From NCBI GenBank assembly GCA_900316745.1, contig ONEB01000002.1, forward strand, positions 1 through 64,000: DNA of 64,000 bases, written 5' to 3'. This document shows positions 34,509 through 41,918 of this stretch, one piece after another. A model generated the notes under the pieces. It did no database searches. It had not been told where the DNA came from and saw nothing but the letters and a program-made list of their open reading frames with translations. Position 1 is the first letter of the stretch. Each line of letters starts with the position of its first letter. This DNA is from an uncultured Eubacteriales bacterium. GTDB taxonomy: Bacteria > Bacillota > Clostridia > Oscillospirales > Oscillospiraceae. The translations under genes and the position numbers were made by a program.

Positions 34509-35708
34509 ATGAAGAAAATCACCGCTCTGCTTCTCGTCATGGTCATGGTTTTCGCTCTCTGCGCCTGCGGCAGCGATAAGCCCGCCAACGGCGGCAGCGA
34601 GGACACAGCCGATTTCAAGGTCGGTTTCATCTTCCTGCATGACGAAAACTCCACCTACGACAAGAACTTTATGGACGCCGCCAAGGCTGCCTGCGAGGCG
34701 AAGGGCGTTGCTTACGAGCTGCGCACCAACATCCCCGAGGGCCAGGAGTGCTATGAGACCGCTGCGGATCTCGCCGACGGCGGCTGCAGCCTGATCTTCG
34801 CCGACAGCTTCGGTCATGAGGACTTCATGATCCAGGCTGCCAAGGAGTTCACCGATGTGCAGTTCTGCCACGCCACCGGCACCAAGGCGCACACCGAGAA
34901 GCTCGACAACTATCACAACGCGTTCGCCTCCATCTATGAGGGCCGTTTCCTCGCCGGTGTCGCTGCCGGTATGAAGCTCAACGAGATGATCGAAAACGGC
35001 GACATCACTGCCGAGCAGGCCAAGATGGGCTACGTCGGCGCTTTCCCCTATGCGGAAGTGAAGTCCGGCTACACCTCCTTCTATCTCGGCGCCAAGAGCG
35101 TCTGCCCCACCGTGACCATGGACGTCACCTTCACCAACAGCTGGTATGACCAGACCCTCGAGAACGAGGCCGCCAACAAGCTCATCGAGAACGACTGCGT
35201 GCTCATCAGCCAGCATGCCGACTCCATGGGTGCTCCCTCCGCCTGCGAGCAGGCCGGTGTGCCCAACGTCAGCTACAACGGCTCCACCATCGCGGCCTGC
35301 CCCAACACCTTCATCGTGTCCTCCCGTATCAACTGGGAGCCCTACTTCGAGTACATCATTGACTGCGCCATGAACGGCAAGGCCATCGACACCGACTGGA
35401 CCGGCACCATCGCCACCGGCTCCGTTGAGCTCACCGAGGTCAACGAGGCTGTCGCCGCCGAGGGCACCCAGGAAGCCATCGACGCCGCCAAGGCCAAGCT
35501 CGAGTCCGGCGAGATCCACGTCTTCGACACCGCTTCCTTCACCGTGAAGGGCGAGACCCTCACCAGCTATCTCGCGGACGTCGACGATATGGGCGACTTC
35601 CAGCCCGAGACCGAGGTCATCAAGGACGGTTACTTCCATGAGTCCGAGTTCCGCTCCGCTCCGTACTTCGACATCGATATCGACGGCATCACGAACCTGG
35701 ACGCGTAA
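34509..35708 (+). CDS. BMP-family nucleoside-binding lipoprotein of an ABC importer
   Basis: A 399-residue exported substrate-binding lipoprotein. Signal sequence ending in lipobox ALCAC-GSDKP (modified Cys near residue 20) and a PnrA/BmpA fold: FKVGFIFLHDENSTYDKNFMDA, EGRFLAGVAAGMKLNEMIE, KMGYVGAFPYAEVKSGYTSF and QHADSMGAPSACEQAGV. BMP proteins bind purine nucleosides for the NupABC-type transporter encoded next. AGGAG lies 8 bases before the ATG. Transcription is gated by the guanine riboswitch; a terminator after this gene should make it more abundant than the membrane components. Confidence 0.93.
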   Translation: MKKITALLLVMVMVFALCACGSDKPANGGSEDTADFKVGFIFLHDENSTYDKNFMDAAKAACEAKGVAYELRTNIPEGQECYETAADLADGGCSLIFADSFGHEDFMIQAAKEFTDVQFCHATGTKAHTEKLDNYHNAFASIYEGRFLAGVAAGMKLNEMIENGDITAEQAKMGYVGAFPYAEVKSGYTSFYLGAKSVCPTVTMDVTFTNSWYDQTLENEAANKLIENDCVLISQHADSMGAPSACEQAGVPNVSYNGSTIAACPNTFIVSSRINWEPYFEYIIDCAMNGKAIDTDWTGTIATGSVELTEVNEAVAAEGTQEAIDAAKAKLESGEIHVFDTASFTVKGETLTSYLADVDDMGDFQPETEVIKDGYFHESEFRSAPYFDIDIDGITNLDA

Positions 35709-35721
35709 TCCATCCAACTTC

Positions 35722-35757
35722 AAACACAAGCTCCGGCTTACCCCGGAGCTTGTGTTT
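35722..35757 (+). terminator. Intra-operon terminator after the binding-protein gene
   Basis: A perfect 15-bp stem, AAACACAAGCTCCGG (35722-35736) with CCGGAGCTTGTGTTT (35743-35757), 13 bases past the stop; only a short T run follows. It probably lowers read-through to the ABC genes or protects the upstream mRNA 3' end. Confidence 0.7.
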
Positions 35758-35761
35758 TCAA

Positions 35762-36015
35762 AATCAACAAGCATTTCCCATGGATATGCTTGTTGATTCG
35801 ATACCGCCAATATTTTGGCTATGCCAAAAAGAAAATGTTTGCACAACAAACATTTTCGGCGGTGTTGTATCGGATTCGAGGCGGGCCTTGCCCCCTCGAG
35901 CTCCCCTGCTGCTCTATCTCATGAGTCGCTGCATGACTCTGAGAGTCTGCGATTCAAGCTTTAGCTACTGCAAAGGAAAGTGCAGTCTGAACTACCGCGC
36001 TGTCCCTTGCAGTAG
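35762..36015 (+). other. Highly folded intergenic RNA/DNA region in the nucleoside transport operon
   Basis: Successive pairings: AATCAACAAGCAT/ATGCTTGTTGATT (35762-35798); a three-way junction closed by CGATAC/GTATCG and CCGCC/GGCGG (35799-35872) holding TTTTGGC/GCCAAAA and GAAAATGTTTG/CAAACATTTTC; CGAGG-c-GGGC/GCCCCCTCG (35877-35898); GAGTC/GACTC near 35924-35940; and CTACTGCAA/TTGCAGTAG (35965-36015). ACTGCA at 35967-35972 can instead pair with TGCAGT at 35981-35986, a mutually exclusive alternative close to the ATPase ribosome site. No gene. It may be a regulatory leader or a palindromic repeat. Confidence 0.6.
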
Positions 36016-36041
36016 AACCATTTTTCGGAGGTGTGAGGTTT

Positions 36042-37574
36042 TTGGAAAAGAAAACCGCCGCAGTCAAAATGCGGAACATTACCAAGCGCTTCGGCAGCAT
36101 CGTTGCCAACGACAAGTGCTGGCTGGACATTTACAGAGGCGAGATTCTCGCGCTGCTGGGCGAAAACGGCAGCGGCAAGACCACGCTCATGAACATGCTC
36201 TCCGGCATCTACTTCCCCGACGAGGGGCAGATCACGATCGACGGCAAGGACGTCGTGATCCGCTCGCCCAAGGACGCGTTCGACCTCGGCATCGGCATGA
36301 TCCATCAGCACTTCAAGCTCGTGGACGTGCTCACCGCGGCGGAGAACATCGTCCTCGGTCTCGAGGGCAAGCTCGATCTGAAGGCCGCCTCCGCGCGCAT
36401 CCGCGAGATCTGCGACACCTATGGCTTCGAGGTCGATCCCGACCAGAAGATCTATGACATGTCCGTCTCCCAGAAGCAGACGGTCGAGATCGTAAAGGTC
36501 CTGTATCGCGGCGCGGACATTCTGATCCTTGACGAGCCCACCGCCGTCCTCACCCCGCAGGAGACGGACAAGCTCTTCACGGTTCTGCGCAACATGCGCG
36601 ACGACAACAAGGCCGTCGTCATCATCACGCACAAGATGCATGAGGTGGAGGCGCTTTCCGACCGCGTCGCCGTTCTGCGCCACGGACAGTTCATCGGCGA
36701 CATGCTCACCAAGGACACCAACGCGCAGGAAATGACGAACATGATGGTCGGCCGCCCGGTCACGCTGAACATCGACCGCCCCGAGCCGAAGGATCCCAAG
36801 CCGCGCATTCTGGTCGAGGGACTCACGGTGCGCAGCATGGACGGCATCGTGAAGCTCGACGACGTCTCCTTCACCGCCAACGCCGGCGAGATCCTCGGCA
36901 TCGCGGGCATCTCCGGCTGCGGACAGAAGGAGCTGCTGGAGGCCATCGCGGGTCTGCAGCCCACGGAGGCGGGCAGCATCCGCTATGTGGAGGACGACGG
37001 GACGGAGGAGGAGCTCCTCGGCAAGGACCCGCTGTCCATCGCGGAGATGGGCGTTACGCTCTCGTTCGTGCCGGAGGACCGTCTCGGCATGGGTCTCGTG
37101 GGCAACATGGACCTCGCGGACAACATGATGCTCCGCTCGTTCCGCCGCGGCAAGTCGCTCTTCACCGACCGCCGCACGCCGAAAAAGCTGGCGGAGACCG
37201 TCGTGCAGGAGCTCGAGGTGAACACGCCGGGCGTGTCCACGCCGGTGCGCCGCCTCTCCGGCGGCAACGTTCAGAAGGTGCTCGTCGGCCGCGAGATCGC
37301 AGCTGCCCCCACCGTCCTGCTCACGGCCTACGCCGTGCGCGGTCTGGACATCAACTCTTCGTATATGATCTATGATCTCATCAACCGCCAGAAGGCGGCG
37401 GGCGTCGCCGTGATCTATGTCGGCGAGGATCTGGACGTGCTCCTGGAGCTCGCCGACCGCATCCTCGTCCTCTGCGGCGGCAAGGTGAGCGGTATCGTCC
37501 CCGGCCGCGGCGCGACCAAGCGCAAGGTCGGTCTGATGATGACAAAGCTGGGAGGTGACACGCAAGATGCATGA
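36042..37574 (+). CDS. Nucleoside ABC transporter ATP-binding protein (double ATPase)
   Basis: A 510-residue cytoplasmic subunit with two ATPase domains. Domain 1 (about 8-245): Walker A GENGSGKTTL (39-48), VSQKQTVEIVKVL signature region, Walker B ILILDEPTAVLT. Domain 2 (about 255-505): degenerate Walker A GISGCGQKELLEAIAG, intact RLSGGNVQKVLVGRE, and a degenerate Walker B VLLTAYAVRGLDI, as normal for the RbsA/NupA class. The start is probably TTG at 36042, 10 bases after CGGAGG; the in-frame GTG at 36033 is too close to it. Its end overlaps the first permease by 8 bases. Confidence 0.95.
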   Translation: MEKKTAAVKMRNITKRFGSIVANDKCWLDIYRGEILALLGENGSGKTTLMNMLSGIYFPDEGQITIDGKDVVIRSPKDAFDLGIGMIHQHFKLVDVLTAAENIVLGLEGKLDLKAASARIREICDTYGFEVDPDQKIYDMSVSQKQTVEIVKVLYRGADILILDEPTAVLTPQETDKLFTVLRNMRDDNKAVVIITHKMHEVEALSDRVAVLRHGQFIGDMLTKDTNAQEMTNMMVGRPVTLNIDRPEPKDPKPRILVEGLTVRSMDGIVKLDDVSFTANAGEILGIAGISGCGQKELLEAIAGLQPTEAGSIRYVEDDGTEEELLGKDPLSIAEMGVTLSFVPEDRLGMGLVGNMDLADNMMLRSFRRGKSLFTDRRTPKKLAETVVQELEVNTPGVSTPVRRLSGGNVQKVLVGREIAAAPTVLLTAYAVRGLDINSSYMIYDLINRQKAAGVAVIYVGEDLDVLLELADRILVLCGGKVSGIVPGRGATKRKVGLMMTKLGGDTQDA

Positions 37575-38655
37575 ACCGTTGTTTCACATTTCCAAGCGCG
37601 GCGCGCTGCCGTGGTACCGCGCGTGGCTGATCCGCGGTCTCGCGCTTTTGGCGGCGCTGGTGCTCTGCGCCGTCGTGACGACGCTCCTCACGGGCATCAA
37701 TCCCCTGCAGGTGTATGTCACGATCTTCAAGGGTTCGTTTGCCTCCTCCCGCCGCTTCTGGGACATGCTGCAGCGCCTGTCGATTCTGCTGTGCGTCTCG
37801 CTCGCGGTCACGCCGGCGTTTCGCATGCGCTTCTGGAACATCGGCGGCGAGGGTCAGGTGCTGGTCGGCGGTCTCGCGAGCGCGGCCTGCATGATCCTGC
37901 TCGGCGGCAAGGTGCCCGATGCGGGCCTGATCGCCCTCATGACGGTCTCCGCCATGGTCGCGGGCGCCATCTGGGGCGGCATCCCCGCCGTGTTCAAGGC
38001 CAGGTGGGGCACGAACGAAACGCTCTTCACCCTCATGATGAACTATGTCGCCATCCAGCTCGTGCGCTATTTCAGCGTCGTCTGGGAGTCCCCGAAGGGC
38101 TCCGGCTCGATCGGCGTCATCAACCCCTCCACGCACTGGGGCTGGCTGCCGGAGATCGGCAACGCCTATTTCCTCAAGGTGCTCGTCGTGGCGCTGCTGA
38201 CCATCGGCGTGTACATTTACCTCAACTACTCCAAGCACGGCTATGAGATCGCCGTCGTCGGCGAGAGCGAGCGCACCGCCCGCTACGTCGGCATCAAGGT
38301 GGAAAAGGTCATCATCCGCACGATGCTCCTTTCGGGCGCGCTGTGCGGCATCGCGGGTCTGCTGCTCGTCGGCGGCACCGACCACACCATCACCGACACC
38401 ACCGCGGGCGGCCGCGGCTTCACGGCGGTCATGGTCTCGTGGCTGGCGAAGTTCAACCCCGTCTGGATGATCCTCACGAGCTTCCTGCTGGTCTTCCTCG
38501 GCAAGGGCGCCGAGCAGATCAGCTCCCAGTTCCAGCTCAACCAGTCGTTCTCGGACATCCTCACCGGCATCATCCTGTTCTTCATCATCGGCAGCGAGTT
38601 TTTCATCAACTATCAGATCAACTTCCGCAAGAGCGGGGATAAGGAGGGCAAGTAA
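37567..38655 (+). CDS. Nucleoside ABC transporter permease 1 (NupB/YufP-like)
   Basis: A 362-residue inner-membrane subunit with about nine hydrophobic helices. The segments MRFWNIGGEGQVLVGGLASA, TNETLFTLMMNYVAIQLV and GFTAVMVSWLAKFNP match BPD_transp_2 permeases of purine nucleoside importers. ATG 37567 is inside the end of the ATPase gene, with GGAGG 11 bases upstream, indicating translational coupling. The partner permease begins 2 bases after its stop. Confidence 0.94.
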   Translation: MHEPLFHISKRGALPWYRAWLIRGLALLAALVLCAVVTTLLTGINPLQVYVTIFKGSFASSRRFWDMLQRLSILLCVSLAVTPAFRMRFWNIGGEGQVLVGGLASAACMILLGGKVPDAGLIALMTVSAMVAGAIWGGIPAVFKARWGTNETLFTLMMNYVAIQLVRYFSVVWESPKGSGSIGVINPSTHWGWLPEIGNAYFLKVLVVALLTIGVYIYLNYSKHGYEIAVVGESERTARYVGIKVEKVIIRTMLLSGALCGIAGLLLVGGTDHTITDTTAGGRGFTAVMVSWLAKFNPVWMILTSFLLVFLGKGAEQISSQFQLNQSFSDILTGIILFFIIGSEFFINYQINFRKSGDKEGK

Positions 38656-38657
38656 GC

Positions 38658-39650
38658 ATGTTTGACATTCTCTCGTTCCTCCCCCGCGCCGTCATGCAGG
38701 GCATCCCGCTGCTGCTCGGCAGCACCGGCGAAACGCTCACCGAAAAATCCGGCAACCTGAACCTCGGCATCCCCGGCGTCATGTACGTCGGCGCGATCTG
38801 CGGCGTCATCGGCTCGTTTTTGTATGAGCAGAAGGTGCCCGCCGATCAGATGAACGCCGTGCTCGCCGTCGGCATCCCGATGGTCTGCTGCCTCGTCGGC
38901 AGTCTCCTGATGGGTCTGCTGTACTGCTTCCTGACGGTCACGCTCCGCGCAAACCAGAACGTCACCGGCCTTGCGCTCACGACGTTCGGCGTCGGCTTCG
39001 GCAACTTCTTCGGCGGCTCGATCATCAAGCTCGTCGACAGCGAGGTGCCGAGCATCGTGCTCAGCGCCACGAACCGCTATTTCTCCGCGTCGCTCCCGTT
39101 TGCGTCGAAGCTCGGCGTCGTGGGCAAGGTGCTCTTCAGCTACGGCTTCCTCGCGTACATCGCGGTCATCATCGCCATCATCGCAAGCTACGTCCTCAAC
39201 CGCACCCGCACGGGTCTGCACCTGCGCGCCGTGGGCGAAAACCCGCAGACCGCGGACGCCGCCGGCATCAACGTCGTGAAGTATAAATACATGGCGACCT
39301 GCCTCGGCAGCATGATCGCGGGTCTCGGCGGACTGTACTACGTCATGGACTATGCCGCCGGCATCTGGTCGAACAACGCCTTCGGCGACCGCGGGTGGCT
39401 GGCCATCGCGCTCGTCATCTTCACGGTCTGGAAGCCGAGCTGGGGCATCCTCTCCAGCTTCCTGTTCGGCGGACTGTACATCCTGCACCAGTACATCCCG
39501 TCCGGCATGAATCTCGCGGTGAAGGAGCTCTATAAGATGATCCCCTACGTCGTTACGATCATCGTGCTCATCATCACCAGCATGCGCAACAAGCGCGAAT
39601 CCCAGCCGCCGGCAAGCCTCGGCCTGCCCTATTTCCGAGAAGAACGATAA
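38658..39650 (+). CDS. Nucleoside ABC transporter permease 2 (NupC/YufQ-like)
   Basis: A 330-residue membrane subunit of the same BPD_transp_2 family with about nine helices. EKSGNLNLGIPGVMYVGAI, LTTFGVGFGNFFGG and FGDRGWLAIALVIFTVWKP are typical. It should heterodimerise with permease 1. The ATG lies 2 bases after the previous stop, with GGAGGGCAAG ahead. Last gene of the operon; a strong terminator follows within 4 bases. Confidence 0.94.
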   Translation: MFDILSFLPRAVMQGIPLLLGSTGETLTEKSGNLNLGIPGVMYVGAICGVIGSFLYEQKVPADQMNAVLAVGIPMVCCLVGSLLMGLLYCFLTVTLRANQNVTGLALTTFGVGFGNFFGGSIIKLVDSEVPSIVLSATNRYFSASLPFASKLGVVGKVLFSYGFLAYIAVIIAIIASYVLNRTRTGLHLRAVGENPQTADAAGINVVKYKYMATCLGSMIAGLGGLYYVMDYAAGIWSNNAFGDRGWLAIALVIFTVWKPSWGILSSFLFGGLYILHQYIPSGMNLAVKELYKMIPYVVTIIVLIITSMRNKRESQPPASLGLPYFREER

Positions 39651-39653
39651 AGC

Positions 39654-39689
39654 AAAAAACGATCCTTCCAAACGGAAGGATCGTTTTTT
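39654..39689 (+). terminator. Terminator of the nucleoside uptake operon
   Basis: AAAAAACGATCCTTCC pairs with GGAAGGATCGTTTTTT around AAAC immediately after the last stop. Confidence 0.93.
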
Positions 39690-39702
39690 GTGCTTCTATG
39701 GC

Positions 39703-39777
39703 GCGGGCGGCAGATTGCCGCCCCTACACGTTTGTATGAACTGCGGGGGCATGTAGGGGCGGATACCATCCGCCCGC
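39703..39777. repeat. GTAGGGGCGG-type inverted repeat, copy 1
   Basis: The left arm, ending GCCGCCCCTACA (39728), and the right arm, beginning TGTAGGGGCGG (39752), form a long imperfect stem that extends through GCGGGCGG/CCGCCCGC. It lies between the operon terminator and degV. The core GTAGGGG/CCCCTAC recurs at 44883-44960. Confidence 0.7.
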
Positions 39778-39786
39778 CTTTTCTGA

Positions 39787-40671
39787 TTATCGCACGCGCT
39801 CGTCGCCCCAGAAGAAGAGGGCGACGGTGCCCGGACCCGTGTGGCTGCCGATCGTGGTGCCGACGGAGTAGATCTCGACCTTGCCGTTGAGCCTGGGGAA
39901 TCTCGCCTCGACGAGATCCGCCACGGCGCGGGCATCGGCCATGCAGGCGGAGTTGGAGATGTAGCACTTGCCGGAGTAGTCCTCGCCGCCCTCGGCGTGC
40001 TCCGCCATGCGCTCGACGATCTCCTTGATGACGCGGTGCTTGCCGCGGAGCTTCTCGCGCGGGATGAGTCTGCCGAGATCGTCCATGTTCAGCAGCGGGC
40101 AGATGTTCAGCAGTCCCCCAAACCAGCCTGCGGCCTTACTCACGCGGCCGCCCTTGACATAGAACGTGAGGTCGGTGGAGAAGAACCAGTGGTGCAGGCG
40201 CAGACGGTTTTCAACTGCCCAGTCACGTGCTTCTTCCACGCTCATTCCGGCGTCGCGCAGGTCGGCGAGCCTGTCCATCAGAAGGCCGTAGCCTGAGGAC
40301 GCGCCGAGGCTGTCCACGACATAGACCTTGCGCCCGGGGTACTGCTCCATGACGAGCGCGGCTGCGCTCTGCGCGGAGTTGATGACACCCGAAATGCCGC
40401 TCGAGAGCGTCAGGTGCAGCACGTCCTGCCCTGCGGCGCAGAATTTGGAGAAGTACTCGACAAACTCCGACACGTTCACCTGCGAGGTGCGCGTCTCGGC
40501 GCCGTCGGTCATCGCCTGATAGAATTTGTCAAAGGGAATGGACTCTCCCAGATCGTCGAGATAGTCCTTGCCGTCGAGCGCGAAGTGAAAGCAGATGTAG
40601 TGGATGTCGCGCGCGGCAAAATGCGCCTTGCTCAGGTCGGCGGTGGAACAGCAGCTCAATACAAAAGACAT
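39787..40671 (-). CDS. DegV-family fatty-acid-binding protein
   Basis: A 294-residue soluble protein with the two-domain DegV fold: VLSCCSTADLS near the N-terminus, TRTSQVNVSEFVEYF, HLTLSSGISGVINSAQSAA, VVDSLGASSGYGLL, TDLTFYVKGGRVSKAAGW and VGTTIGSHTGPGTVALFF. DegV proteins bind a fatty acid and present it to the fatty acid kinase FakA for phospholipid synthesis; FakA is not encoded here. It begins 43 bases downstream of the DJ-1-like gene on the same strand and may be co-transcribed. Confidence 0.95.
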   Translation of the reverse strand: MSFVLSCCSTADLSKAHFAARDIHYICFHFALDGKDYLDDLGESIPFDKFYQAMTDGAETRTSQVNVSEFVEYFSKFCAAGQDVLHLTLSSGISGVINSAQSAAALVMEQYPGRKVYVVDSLGASSGYGLLMDRLADLRDAGMSVEEARDWAVENRLRLHHWFFSTDLTFYVKGGRVSKAAGWFGGLLNICPLLNMDDLGRLIPREKLRGKHRVIKEIVERMAEHAEGGEDYSGKCYISNSACMADARAVADLVEARFPRLNGKVEIYSVGTTIGSHTGPGTVALFFWGDERVR

Positions 40672-40714
40672 GATGGTAACCCTCTCGATTTATGATGATT
40701 TTCGGTGTGTCGGA

Positions 40715-41263
40715 TCAGTGGCGGTATACGATCGCCTTGCGCTTCATCTCCGCGACGTCGGGCCCCTCCAGATACCGGATGATCTCCAACGCGAACGGGA
40801 TCGCCGCCCCGAGACCGGAGCCGGTGATGATATTGCCGTCGCAGACGGTCTCGGCGTCGATGTATTCCGCGCCGCCGAGGTCGGTCTCGCAGCCAGGGTA
40901 GCAGGTCGCGCGTCTGCTCTCGAGCAGACCCAGACCGCCCAGCACCGTCGGCGCGGCGCAGATGGCGGCTACCAGCTTGTCCGCGTCGTAAAACGCGCGC
41001 ACCGCGCTGCACACCGTCTCGCTCGCGGCGAGATTCGGCGTGCCGGGGATGCCGCCGGGGAGGATCACCGCGTCCGCCGTGAGATCGGCGTCTTTCGCGA
41101 GCGCGTCACACACGATGCGCACGCCGTGGGAGCTCTTGATCGTCAGCTCATCCGAAACGGCGCAGATCTGCACCTGCGTGCCTGCGCGGCGCAGCAGATC
41201 GACCACGATCAGACCCTCGCATTCCTCAAATCCCGGCGCAAAAAAGATCACAGCCTTGGACAT
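40715..41263 (-). CDS. DJ-1/PfpI-family protein
   Basis: A 182-residue glutamine-amidotransferase-fold protein. Seen: IFFAPGFEECEGLIVVDLLRR (with the conserved Glu), DAVILPGGIPGTPNLAAS, and the nucleophile elbow AAICAAPTVLGGLG (Cys near 103), typical of DJ-1/ThiJ/PfpI. Members act as deglycases, chaperones or holdases; the exact role is not predictable. GGAGG lies ahead of the ATG. Probably shares a transcript with degV. Confidence 0.93.
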   Translation of the reverse strand: MSKAVIFFAPGFEECEGLIVVDLLRRAGTQVQICAVSDELTIKSSHGVRIVCDALAKDADLTADAVILPGGIPGTPNLAASETVCSAVRAFYDADKLVAAICAAPTVLGGLGLLESRRATCYPGCETDLGGAEYIDAETVCDGNIITGSGLGAAIPFALEIIRYLEGPDVAEMKRKAIVYRH

Positions 41264-41404
41264 GGTTTTTCCTCCTTTACAGATAAAACAGAATGGTCAA
41301 CGTTTCCTGATTCCAACTATACCACAGAATCATTAAAAATGCATGATAATTCTTGCCGGACGCGCCGGATGCTCCTATACTAAACGGCAGGAGGAGGTGG
41401 GGCT

Positions 41405-41761
41405 ATGGAAAAGAAGGACGGACAGGGCTTCGGCTGCCTTGCGGCGCTGCTGCTTGCGCTCGCGCTGCTGATCGGAATCGGCTGGGTGTCGTATGTCCGC
41501 GAAGAGCGCGAGCTCCGGCAGAAAAGCTGTGAGGAGTTTCCCAATAACACACCCCGGATCTGCACCACGCCGCGCCCCACGGCGACGCCCCGACCCACGA
41601 CAACGCCCTACACGCGCCCGCGCAGCACCCCGCGCGGCAATGACGATGATCCCTACGACGTGAACGACTACACGAGCGAAGAGGATTTCTACGACGACCA
41701 CTACGACGACTTCTTCGACTACTACGACGCCGAGGATTATTATAACGAGCATCATGAATGA
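41405..41761 (+). CDS. Small membrane protein with Thr-Pro linker and Asp/Tyr-rich tail
   Basis: A 118-residue protein: short N-terminus (MEKKDGQGFG), one membrane helix (about 11-28), a Cys-containing juxtamembrane part, a Thr/Pro/Arg linker (about 52-76), and an extremely acidic C-terminus of Asp, Tyr, Glu, Asn and Phe (about 77-118). The helix suggests the tail is outside. GGAGGAGG lies upstream. No family recognised. Acidic tails of this kind may bind cations or basic partners; this is inference. Confidence 0.6.
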   Translation: MEKKDGQGFGCLAALLLALALLIGIGWVSYVREERELRQKSCEEFPNNTPRICTTPRPTATPRPTTTPYTRPRSTPRGNDDDPYDVNDYTSEEDFYDDHYDDFFDYYDAEDYYNEHHE

Positions 41762-41849
41762 ATGTTTGGGAGGTTGATTCGTAATAGATCGGGCGAATGG
41801 AGCAGACATAAAATCGGTGGGATATTTCCTAACTGCATCCGGTAAGACG

Positions 41850-41883
41850 AAAGCAGACACTTGAAAAAGTGTCTGCTTTCATC
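41850..41883. terminator. Hairpin between the small membrane protein and the restriction-modification gene
   Basis: AAAGCAGACACTT pairs perfectly with AAGTGTCTGCTTT around GAAA (41850-41879). It lies 35 bases past the end of the convergent minus-strand gene and about 90 past the plus-strand gene. The T run is weak. Confidence 0.65.
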
Positions 41884-41918
41884 TTGCCAGGAGCACGGCA
41901 TACAAAACCTGCCCTTTT

